Shown: one piece after another, positions 1-7,141 of the stretch
Layout: the number at the start of each line of letters is the position of its first letter
Numbering within the stretch: position 1 is the stretch's first letter
Source of the DNA: Bacteroidales bacterium UBA6346
GTDB lineage: Bacteria > Bacteroidota > Bacteroidia > Bacteroidales > UBA932
Assembly (NCBI GenBank): GCA_002438905.1
Contig: DJSA01000079.1
Coordinates: forward strand, 1-20,522
DNA: 20,522 nt
Direction: 5' to 3'
Translations under genes and position numbers: made by a program
The notes under the pieces: generated by a model
The model's input: only the letters and a program-made list of their open reading frames with translations
What the model was told of the DNA's origin: nothing
Database searches by the model: none

Positions 1-15
1 ATATTGAGGAAAAAC

Positions 16-1191
16 ATGAAATATACAGGGATTCAGGATATATTGTTTGCGGATGCGTGCCTTGTGTTCATCGTCACAGGAATAATCTGCGCCGTCGTAC
101 GTTGGTTTCACATGTGCCGGCCATACGACAGGGAAGAAAAATACTTCTACCCAGTACGGCGTCTCGTTGCCCTCGGCTATTTGTCGATGGCTCTTTTTGA
201 AATTCCCTATTTCCTCGCGCCTTCAGATCCGGCGACTGTCATATATGTAGGCATAGCCGGAATACTTTTCTATCCGATGTGCTTCGCGTCACTGTTCGGG
301 AAATATTTCAGCACACAGCATCTCAACAAAATTCACAACAGTGCTTATGTCATCGCGACACTTGCTCTGATAGTCTCACTGCTGATCACCCTCGTTGCGG
401 GAGGCGGAGACTGGATGGTCGCGAACAAGGCCTGGCTGAAATGCGCGGCAGGGCTCACGAGCCTCGCCCTCACTTGCATTCTGCTGAAGACAACAAGACG
501 GCTAAACAAGAGAATTGACGAGTATCACCTGCAAAATTTCTCTGATGAGGGAGACTTTCCCTACCGGTTCGCAGAGAAAACTCTGTGGATGCCATTGGCC
601 TGGGTTGCGGTTGTATGGGCGATATTCATCACCGGGAACGGAGTGGTCAAACTCGTCATTGACCTCGTGCTGTCCGTGTCCATGCTGATGTTCCTTCTGC
701 TCATACTCCATCCGCAGCGTCTGCTGCCGACAGAGGCCGTCCGCAAGGAAGGAAATCGACTCGACAACATCACGGACGAACTGATGCATGAGGCGCTCGA
801 CGAGGCCGAGGACATAGAAGAATACGAATCCGGAATCACCGACGCCTACGGGACAGACGAGCTTGCCTATGACGAAGAGGCGAAGCGGCAGGTTCTCGAA
901 ATAATCCTCCGACGCTTTAAGGAGCAGCATCTTCAGAAAAAAGAAGTTCTTGCAGAAGTCGACAAGGGAAAGATAGCCCCCGCGAGCCGCTTCATTGCGT
1001 CTGTGGGCTACTACAATCTGATTAACATGTTCCGTCTCGAATACGCCCGCCAATACAGCGAGGCTAACCCGATGGTCAAGCAGTCGGCCGTGGCGGAAGC
1101 CTCCGGATTTTCATCCGGGTCAAGTTTCAGCAAGGCTAAGAAGAACGTGACTTCCATTGACAGAGACTTTGTCTCAGGTGTTCATCTATAA
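16..1191 (+). CDS. Seven-helix membrane protein with C-terminal AraC-like HTH; probable regulator
   Basis: The N-terminal 235 or so residues hold about seven hydrophobic helices (for example the stretches starting ILFADACLVFIVTG, AYVIATLALIVSLLI and LVLSVSMLMFLLLIL). An acidic linker follows (HEALDEAEDIEEYESG). The last 100 residues resemble an AraC-family DNA-binding domain: SVGYYNLINMFRLEYARQY matches the end of the first HTH and linker helix, and VAEASGFSSGSSFSKAKKN matches the second HTH. Membrane-anchored AraC-like proteins are common in Bacteroidetes. It sits just upstream of the fimbrial operon on the same strand, so regulation of that operon is a reasonable inference but is not shown. 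I chose ATG at 16; a TTG at 4 is also in frame and the frame stays open to the window edge, so a longer protein cannot be excluded. The HTH is somewhat degenerate (FSKAKKN rather than FxRxFKK). Confidence 0.8.
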   Translation: MKYTGIQDILFADACLVFIVTGIICAVVRWFHMCRPYDREEKYFYPVRRLVALGYLSMALFEIPYFLAPSDPATVIYVGIAGILFYPMCFASLFGKYFSTQHLNKIHNSAYVIATLALIVSLLITLVAGGGDWMVANKAWLKCAAGLTSLALTCILLKTTRRLNKRIDEYHLQNFSDEGDFPYRFAEKTLWMPLAWVAVVWAIFITGNGVVKLVIDLVLSVSMLMFLLLILHPQRLLPTEAVRKEGNRLDNITDELMHEALDEAEDIEEYESGITDAYGTDELAYDEEAKRQVLEIILRRFKEQHLQKKEVLAEVDKGKIAPASRFIASVGYYNLINMFRLEYARQYSEANPMVKQSAVAEASGFSSGSSFSKAKKNVTSIDRDFVSGVHL

Positions 1192-1335
1192 TAGCTAAAA
1201 ATCAATGAATTGAATACCCGGGCTGCTGCTATAAAGAAACAAAACTGCGCCTTAAAAGAAACTGACAGGAGTGTAAACTCACTCTCAGAGGAAATTGTCC
1301 GCGTCAAAAATTCCAATCAAGAACGTTTCTATGCC

Positions 1336-1344
1336 TAAATTTGC
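1336..1344 (+). promoter_or_regulatory. Probable -7 element of the fimbrial operon promoter
   Basis: TAAATTTGC matches the Bacteroidetes primary-sigma -7 consensus TAnnTTTG(C). It lies 42 bases before the ATG at 1387, predicting a start of transcription near 1351. No clear TTTG -33 element is seen about 20 bases upstream, so the promoter may depend on an activator. Confidence 0.5.
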
Positions 1345-1386
1345 AAGTTTTTTTGAAGGATTGTCCAAATCCCGACAAAGAATCAA

Positions 1387-2334
1387 ATGTACACCGCAAA
1401 ACGACTTCTTATGCCCATGCACAAACTGACTGCAACCATTATTTCCCTTCTCCTGACTGTGCCCGTACTGTCAGCACAGGAAAAGGACAATTCGTCCGGC
1501 TGGTATGTCGGTGCCGGTGTCGGAATGCCGGCAGGAACCGCATCTCTAAGCAGTTTTGCCGCTGACGGCTTTCATGCCGGATGGAGTGCGACTGCCTTCG
1601 GAGGCTACCGTTTCAATGAGCTCTATTCCCTGGAAGCATTCATCGGATACGGACAGACGACAATGGAGGCAGGGAAATGCTGCGCCTCAGACGGCAACTG
1701 GCTCGGCTCCGACGGTGTGAGATACTATGGCTCGGTACTCGGGATGGACTGCTTGAAATTTTCGGACATAAGGACGACATCCTTCCTTCAGCAGTATGGC
1801 GCGCGCTTCAATTTCAATATCCTCGGACTTTTCTCCACGACAAGACAAAGCGGATGGGCTCTCGAACTCTCGCCGAAGGTGGCTCTGTACGGAAGCAGGT
1901 CCGAAGTCATGCGTGTTGCAGACGCCTCTCCGTTCATAGCGAAAGAGAAAAACGACTGGCATTTCGGCTATGGTGCCGACGTTCAGGCCTCCTACCGAAT
2001 CATCGAGCATCTGAAAATTGGAATTACAACTGGTATCATAGGCCTGACAGGAGCAAAAATCGACGGAATCGTCCATTCCGGCCATAAGTCCAATTTTGTC
2101 TGGGACACGTCCGTGCGGCTCATCTACGAATTTGGGGGACGCGGCAGAGAGAATGCGTCAGAAAGCGGAAAGGAAAGCGGACTCGATGACGCTGGAGCTT
2201 CAGGGGCCGGAACAAATACAACGGCGGAGACAGCGGCAGAAGAGAAACAGAAGAGCAAAGAGCCGAAGACTCCAGAAGTGTGGGACGACTGCGACAAGTG
2301 CAGATGCCCATATTGCAAGGACTGCTGTCGGTAA
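1387..2334 (+). CDS. Outer-membrane beta-barrel protein with cysteine-rich C-terminal tail
   Basis: The protein has a Sec signal peptide (core TATIISLLLTVPVLSA, cleavage before QEKD). A body of about 220 residues follows, with alternating aromatic/glycine strands typical of small outer-membrane barrels (WYVGAGVGMPAG, WSATAFGGYRF, VRLIYEFGGRG). After the last strand (about residue 252) comes a low-complexity Ser/Glu/Ala/Thr/Lys segment and then a terminal CDKCRCPYCKDCCR: six cysteines at 302, 305, 307, 310, 313 and 314. The barrel sits first in a likely operon with a FimB-like anchor 26 bases downstream, a position often taken by OmpA-like or DUF3575-type barrels in type V pilus loci. That role is inferred. 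The first ATG is used; ATGs at 1411 or 1417 give shorter signal peptides and are also plausible. The tail has no function I recognise. Confidence 0.8.
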   Translation: MYTAKRLLMPMHKLTATIISLLLTVPVLSAQEKDNSSGWYVGAGVGMPAGTASLSSFAADGFHAGWSATAFGGYRFNELYSLEAFIGYGQTTMEAGKCCASDGNWLGSDGVRYYGSVLGMDCLKFSDIRTTSFLQQYGARFNFNILGLFSTTRQSGWALELSPKVALYGSRSEVMRVADASPFIAKEKNDWHFGYGADVQASYRIIEHLKIGITTGIIGLTGAKIDGIVHSGHKSNFVWDTSVRLIYEFGGRGRENASESGKESGLDDAGASGAGTNTTAETAAEEKQKSKEPKTPEVWDDCDKCRCPYCKDCCR

Positions 2335-2360
2335 GAAACAAGACACATTCGGAAAAGACA

Positions 2361-3248
2361 ATGAAAACATCTCGAAATATAGCACTCACGGTAATGGCGG
2401 TCATCGGCCTCGCCTCATGCAACATTTCAGTTCATCCCGGCGACTCCGGACTGGCCGTTTCGGCTGACTGGGCAGATAAGGACGACAGGGCTACGGCAGT
2501 CACAAAAGAAAACCTGCTGATTTTCAATGCAGCCACAGGAGCCGAAGAGGTGAACTTCTCCTGCGGCGATGCACGTGAACTCGGAAGCCGACTGTTTCCG
2601 CTTGAGACAGGAGACTACGCGGCGACCCTGTTTGTGAATCTCGCCGAGCCGTTCAGGTTCGGCCCCGACCAGGCGACCCAAGACGAATTGAGCATCAGCC
2701 TCAACGGCGGGACAAGCCCGTTCCACGCATACTTCGGCTCGGAAGACGCCCGCATTGACAACTCCGACAATGGAGTGACTGAAGTCCAAATGTCCGCGCA
2801 CCGGATTCTCAGCGAATTTGCGATAGAAATTGAAGGGGCGCCGGAAGGGCTTAGTCTGGACATCACCGTCGTCAATTCTTCCGAATGTCTCTTCCCGTTG
2901 AAAAGGAACGCCGAAGGCCAGTACGGCCTGACATCGTCCACAGCAAAAGAATCTGTCATCCCGGACGTAAGACTTTCAGACAATGAACGCCGCAGTGAAA
3001 TCTTCCGGGTCATGCCGACTGTCGACGGCAGGGAATATTCCATCATCACGATGAAGCTTCACTTTCCCGACGGAACTGAACATGAGACTATGTTGGAATC
3101 GCCGAGGATGAATGTTTCCGGCAAATATCTGATTAGCCTGAAATTCAGTGAGCTCCGACCTTTCATGAGGCTTAGCGGACACGTCATCGGCAACTGGACC
3201 GAAGGATGGACCTACGCTGGCGAAATCACCGACCCGGACACAATATGA
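2361..3248 (+). CDS. FimB/Mfa2-like fimbrial anchor lipoprotein
   Basis: ATG at 2361 gives a 295-residue lipoprotein with a clean type II signal: positive n-region (MKTSRN), hydrophobic core, and lipobox VIGLASC with Cys20. An upstream in-frame ATG at 2280 lies inside the preceding gene and would hide the signal peptide. The body fits the FimB/Mfa2 pattern of anchor or assembly subunits: an early strand ENLLIFNAATGAEE, a LETGDYAATLFVNL segment (the family's 'pG.Y.vv.w.N' region), a central AHRILSEFAIEIEG, and a C-terminal HVIGNWTEGW. In Porphyromonas, FimB and Mfa2 tether the fimbria to the outer membrane and limit its length. It lies between the barrel gene and the first fimbrillin gene, as expected for an anchor. 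Assignment rests on pattern and context; divergence is high. Confidence 0.65.
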   Translation: MKTSRNIALTVMAVIGLASCNISVHPGDSGLAVSADWADKDDRATAVTKENLLIFNAATGAEEVNFSCGDARELGSRLFPLETGDYAATLFVNLAEPFRFGPDQATQDELSISLNGGTSPFHAYFGSEDARIDNSDNGVTEVQMSAHRILSEFAIEIEGAPEGLSLDITVVNSSECLFPLKRNAEGQYGLTSSTAKESVIPDVRLSDNERRSEIFRVMPTVDGREYSIITMKLHFPDGTEHETMLESPRMNVSGKYLISLKFSELRPFMRLSGHVIGNWTEGWTYAGEITDPDTI

Positions 3249-3278
3249 TTTTAACAAATATATCATACCCAAAACACA

Positions 3279-4175
3279 ATGAACAAAAAAAACATTTTCA
3301 TTGCAGTCCTGCCGGCAGTGCTCGCATTTGGCAGCTGCAACAAAAACGTGACCGTCAGCGAGGCGACTCCTGAATTCATCACGGTGTCTACCAGCATCGC
3401 GACAAAAGTCACAACCGCCGAAGACGGCTCCCAGACTTTTGCCAACGGGGATGAAATCAGCGTCTATGCCTGGGTGGGCACTCCGAATGCTGTCCCTGCA
3501 GCCGGTGAACGCGTCGTGAACAACGCCATCAACACTCTCGGGACAGACGGGAAATGGACTGCCGCTCCACAGATGTTGTGGAAAAACCTCAAGGACAAGC
3601 ACTACTTCATCGGAGTGTATCCTGCGGACAAGGCTGCAGAAGCTGACCTCACGAAGGTTGCATGCTCTGTTGACCCTGCCAAGCAGACTGAAAGCGACAT
3701 TCTTGTCGCAACCGAACTTGACGGGAAAATCGCCGAAAACAATCCGGTGGGTCTTACTTTTGACCATATCATGGCAAAAGTCATCATTGAACTCAGCTTC
3801 CGCAACCAATGGGGAGGCAACAAGCCGGAAGTCAGCGCAGTGGAGCTCAAGAATGTCGCGACTGAAGGCACTTTGAACTACCTCACAAAGGCCGTAACGC
3901 CATCAGCGACCCGCGGTGTAATGGAGATCTCGGAAATCACCGAGAACACGCAATACACTTCCGTGATCATCCCGCAGGACGGAATCAACACCGTTGTAGT
4001 GAGAATCGATGGGAAAGACTTCACCTACACCAGCCAGACTGATTTTGAGCTTGCACAAGGCAAATACACCACCATCAGGCTTGTGGTCGGAAGAAACCAG
4101 ATTGACCTCGGCGACGTGAAAATCAACGAATGGAAAAATGGTGCCGAAATCGAAGGCGGAGAAGCTGTGGACTAA
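3279..4175 (+). CDS. Fimbrillin family lipoprotein 1 (candidate major pilin)
   Basis: 298 residues. The lipoprotein signal ends in LAFGSC (Cys20). Fimbrillin (Mfa-like) landmarks appear in order: ATK at 41-43, FANGDEISVYAWVG, a Trp-containing PQMLWKN, the hydrophobic HYFIGVYPAD strand, SDILVATEL, LTFDHIMAKVIIELSF (the conserved 'F.H..a.l.i.l'), TSVIIPQD, and the C-terminal VVGRNQIDLGDVKINEWKNG. Members are exported as lipoproteins, cut by an Arg/Lys protease and polymerised by strand exchange into type V pili. It is the smallest single-domain fimbrillin here and follows the anchor gene by 30 bases, so it is the best guess for the shaft subunit. That role is inference from order and size. Confidence 0.83.
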   Translation: MNKKNIFIAVLPAVLAFGSCNKNVTVSEATPEFITVSTSIATKVTTAEDGSQTFANGDEISVYAWVGTPNAVPAAGERVVNNAINTLGTDGKWTAAPQMLWKNLKDKHYFIGVYPADKAAEADLTKVACSVDPAKQTESDILVATELDGKIAENNPVGLTFDHIMAKVIIELSFRNQWGGNKPEVSAVELKNVATEGTLNYLTKAVTPSATRGVMEISEITENTQYTSVIIPQDGINTVVVRIDGKDFTYTSQTDFELAQGKYTTIRLVVGRNQIDLGDVKINEWKNGAEIEGGEAVD

Positions 4176-4194
4176 GTTTTAAACATATTCAGAC

Positions 4195-5166
4195 ATGAAA
4201 ATAAGACAATTTCTAATCTTGCTGACGGTGGCGGCTGCATTTGCCGCGTGCTCCAAGACATCAGCCCCACAGACGCCGCCGGACAACGTCGTAAGAGTCA
4301 CGGCAGACGTTACAGCGACAAAGGGCTATTGCACGACCGAGACTCTCAAAAGCTTCGACCTCTTTGTCAAGAGTGCAAGCACCAAGTACAGCTACACGAA
4401 CACCACGTTCACAAAGAACTCTTCTACAGGCGAATGGGTACCGGCTAAACAGATGCTTTGGGAAGGCAGCACGGCTGCGTTCACTTTTCTTGCCGTGTCT
4501 CCGGTTCTTTCAACGAGAGACTGTTCCATTCCGGACGACCTCAACGAGCCCGTGTTCAATTTCAGCGTGGAGGCGAACCAGACCTTAGAAAGCACGGCAT
4601 CCGACCTCCTGCTCTGCTCAAAAGGCGATGTGACAAGAAACGGCAACACCTTGGATTTCGATGACGCGGGACGCCTTAAGGTGGCTTTTCGCCATGCAAT
4701 GTCTCTTCTTAAAATACAACTCACATTCGGCACAGAGTTCAACCACAACGGAGTGCCTGCCACAAATCCCGCAAACGAGCTCATGGTCAACGGTTTCAAC
4801 GGGGATGCGGCCGTAAAGATGACGGACTCCGGAGACTGGAGCATTTCCGCCATAGACGACACCAGGAAAGCCATTAAGGCCTACGAATCCGCCTGGGCCC
4901 CGGCCAATGACACGGAGGGTAACTGCAAGGCCACATTCGAGTGCATCGTGGTGCCTCAGTCAATGACGAGTTTCACCTTGTCTTTCTATGCTTCCGAAAA
5001 GCCATACACCTACACCGCAGAGCTCGGCCCGGACTTCTTTTTCCAGCTGGGAAAGGAATATGTTCTGCCTCTTGTCGTCGGAAAGGATGAAGCACAATTG
5101 TCGGAAGACATATCTGCAAAAGCGTGGATCAGCGCAGGAGATTCCAAGGACCTTGAAACGGATTAG
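4195..5166 (+). CDS. Fimbrillin family lipoprotein 2
   Basis: 323 residues with lipobox FAACS (Cys19) and ATK at 41-43. Fimbrillin features are KQMLWEGSTAAFTFLAVSP, SDLLLCSK, LKVAFRHAMSLLKIQLTFG, ECIVVPQ and LPLVVGKDEAQLSEDISAKAW. It is a clear paralogue of the product of 9057-10079: both share the CTTETL/YTTDNL stretch, KYSYTNTTF/KYTYSNTVF, FGTEFN/LGTEFN with GVPA, and an LETD/LETE ending. It starts 19 bases after the previous stop and ends 3 bases before the next start, consistent with one transcript. Likely an accessory pilus subunit; the exact role is not visible. Confidence 0.8.
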   Translation: MKIRQFLILLTVAAAFAACSKTSAPQTPPDNVVRVTADVTATKGYCTTETLKSFDLFVKSASTKYSYTNTTFTKNSSTGEWVPAKQMLWEGSTAAFTFLAVSPVLSTRDCSIPDDLNEPVFNFSVEANQTLESTASDLLLCSKGDVTRNGNTLDFDDAGRLKVAFRHAMSLLKIQLTFGTEFNHNGVPATNPANELMVNGFNGDAAVKMTDSGDWSISAIDDTRKAIKAYESAWAPANDTEGNCKATFECIVVPQSMTSFTLSFYASEKPYTYTAELGPDFFFQLGKEYVLPLVVGKDEAQLSEDISAKAWISAGDSKDLETD

Positions 5167-5169
5167 GCT

Positions 5170-7059
5170 ATGAAGAAACTGTTATTATCGGCAACGGCAG
5201 CGCTTTCGATATTCGCCGCGTGCCAGAAAGAAGATATGTCGCCCTATCTTTTAGACAGCGAAGCCGTGCGCATCGAAGCGGCAGTAGGGACTATGACCAA
5301 GAGCAACCCTCTCGGCTCCACGGAAGAACAGAAGAAATTCAACGATGGCGACCGTATCTCCATCACAAACGCCGGCAAGACCGTGGTCTATAGACTCCAG
5401 AGCGGCGCTTGGACTCCCGAGAACGCGGACGAGTACCTCAAGTGGGACAAGAAAGACCTCTCTTTCACCGCCAAATACCCGGCGGACTACACGGGAATCC
5501 CCGATTACCAGGACACTAAAGACAAACTGGCGGCTGCGGACTATATGGAAGGTACCGTGATGCTCGCGTCCATCCCAGATGACCGGGCTCTCAGAGTGGA
5601 TCTTTTTAGGAAGAATGCATTGGTGAGGATCAAGGTTCTGAAATATAATGATGAGTATAATGAGGAGACGGATGAGATTCGAGACGTCCGTATATGCGGA
5701 AAGAAGACTGAGGAGGGTGTTTATGATAACGAGGTGACAGAGCCATTGCTTCAGGACAAGGACGGCAATGTCGTCACGACAGGCAAGGGAAAAGTGGGCT
5801 ATACCTACAGCGCCATAGTAAGTCCAAATGCCAAAGATGAAAACAGCGACGGCAGGTTCGTCAATCTTTCTGTGTATAGAGACGGTGTGGACCTGAGCGG
5901 ATATCAGGGAATTTCGGTCATCGGCTTTCCTGAACTTATCGCCGGGAAGTCCTACACGTTCGACCTGATTGTCGGCAAGACCTCCGCCAAAATCGGCAGC
6001 ATCACAGTGAACAACTGGACGAATCAAACTATCGATGAGGTCGGTGAGACCGATCCTGTTGACACCTGGGACGGCCAGACCGCCACTGCCTTCGCCACTC
6101 AAGATGCGGACGGCAGCGAACTTGGCAAAACTGAAGACAAGCCGATCCTTATCAACAACTGCGCCCAGCTCGCCTATCTTGCTCAGCAGGTGAACGATGG
6201 GTACAGCTACGAAAACACGTACTTCAGACTCACCGATGACCTTAATCTCGCTGACAAAAGATGGACACCAATCGGGAAGTTTGAGGGCTGTTTTTCAGGG
6301 CACTTTGATGGAAACAATCACGATATCCTCCGCTTGAATGTGGACGGTTCCCCGTATTATGCAGGACTCTTTGGGCGTATCTCGGGTGGAAGTGTCAAGA
6401 ACGTGAATATTCGTTCCGGCTCGGTGAGGACAGACAATGATGCTCATGATAGCGCAGCAGGAGGAATCGCGGGGCACATTTATGAAGGCTGTCGGATTGA
6501 GAACTGCACTGCGAGCGTCAATGTGAGTGGAAAGTCAAATGTCGGAGGAGTGGTTGGTTATATCATTAATGGTTCTATTCTCAATTGTCATTTCCTTTCG
6601 GGTGAAATTGACGGTGGCGAGAGTGTCGGAGGAATTGTCGGCAATGTCGGTTATACCCAAGCTGATAAAAACACTGTCCGCGGCTGTTCTACTAATGCTT
6701 CGGTGAAGGGAACAGAGAAGGTCGGAGGCCTTTGCGGTTGGTTTGGTAATGGAAATCACAAATTCTATAATTGTACCATGAAAGGGAGCGTTACCGTCAC
6801 CGAGAACTCTTGCGGAGGTCTTGTAGGCTATTTATCTAGTAGCATCGGAACGTTCGAAAGTTGTCAGTTCGAAGGCTCGATTAAGAAGGATGGCAGCACC
6901 GTTTCCAATACGGGAATTGCCATTGGCTATAACGAAAGCGCTGTGACTTTCTCTAAATGCGTGTGCACGATAGACACGCAGACCTACATGGCTTTAAATG
7001 GGTGGGAAGCCGGCAGTAAAAGTGATGATTATATCGGAATCGAAGTAACAGTTAAATGA
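5170..7059 (+). CDS. Fimbrillin family lipoprotein 3 with C-terminal GLUG-repeat module
   Basis: 629 residues. The lipobox is IFAACQ (Cys18). Residues about 30-290 form a fimbrillin domain (MTK at 42-44, KKFNDGDRISIT, LVRIKVLKYND, LIVGKTSAKIGSITVNNW). It is closely related to the domain encoded at 10092-11081 (SEAVRIEAAVGTMTKSNP against PEAVRIEASVGALTKTNP). From about residue 300 a second module begins with WDGQTATAF, QLAYLAQQVN, WTPIGKF and FDGNNHDI. It then has five GLUG-type repeats beginning GGIAG (432), GGVVG (459), GGIVG (487), GGLCG (519) and GGLVG (549). GLUG repeats occur in bacterial surface and adhesion proteins and would form a beta-solenoid-like extension. The architecture suggests a tip or side adhesin on a pilus-anchoring domain. 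The module's DNA looks more AT-rich and has different codon use from the fimbrillin part, suggesting a separate origin. Confidence 0.8.
   Translation: MKKLLLSATAALSIFAACQKEDMSPYLLDSEAVRIEAAVGTMTKSNPLGSTEEQKKFNDGDRISITNAGKTVVYRLQSGAWTPENADEYLKWDKKDLSFTAKYPADYTGIPDYQDTKDKLAAADYMEGTVMLASIPDDRALRVDLFRKNALVRIKVLKYNDEYNEETDEIRDVRICGKKTEEGVYDNEVTEPLLQDKDGNVVTTGKGKVGYTYSAIVSPNAKDENSDGRFVNLSVYRDGVDLSGYQGISVIGFPELIAGKSYTFDLIVGKTSAKIGSITVNNWTNQTIDEVGETDPVDTWDGQTATAFATQDADGSELGKTEDKPILINNCAQLAYLAQQVNDGYSYENTYFRLTDDLNLADKRWTPIGKFEGCFSGHFDGNNHDILRLNVDGSPYYAGLFGRISGGSVKNVNIRSGSVRTDNDAHDSAAGGIAGHIYEGCRIENCTASVNVSGKSNVGGVVGYIINGSILNCHFLSGEIDGGESVGGIVGNVGYTQADKNTVRGCSTNASVKGTEKVGGLCGWFGNGNHKFYNCTMKGSVTVTENSCGGLVGYLSSSIGTFESCQFEGSIKKDGSTVSNTGIAIGYNESAVTFSKCVCTIDTQTYMALNGWEAGSKSDDYIGIEVTVK
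6067..7059 (+). repeat. GLUG module, copy 1 (paralogous to 8069-9073)
   Basis: This is the C-terminal module of gene 5170-7059. Long stretches match the second copy at base level, for example the block around 6499-6531 against the block starting near 8466 (encoding ENCTASVNVSG), and the block encoding VGGLCGWFGN. Flanking fimbrillin-coding DNA does not match, so the module moved or was converted as a unit. It looks visibly richer in A/T, especially at third positions, than the DNA before it. Confidence 0.7.
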
Positions 7060-7141
7060 GATGATACACAAAACTAACATATTCGCGGCGCCGATTATTT
7101 GCGGCGCAGCCCTTGCACTCGCCCTGGCGGCAGGGTGCGAC
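7045..7141 (+). repeat. Direct repeat at gene junction, copy 1 (second copy 9041-9137)
   Basis: The end of gene 5170-7059 plus the start and signal peptide of gene 7061-9073 align without gaps to 9041-9137, at a constant offset of 1,996 bases. Over the 78 bases from ATG to the lipobox Cys codon I count nine differences by eye. This is a footprint of tandem duplication. Confidence 0.75.

Noticed and set aside
502..1053. Minus-strand reading frame of about 180 codons opposite the AraC-like gene
   Set aside because: It is a mirror of a well-supported gene, has no recognisable domain, and no promoter or start signals.
2280..2360. Earlier start for the FimB-like protein
   Set aside because: It lies inside the barrel gene and would bury a perfect lipoprotein signal peptide that begins at 2361.
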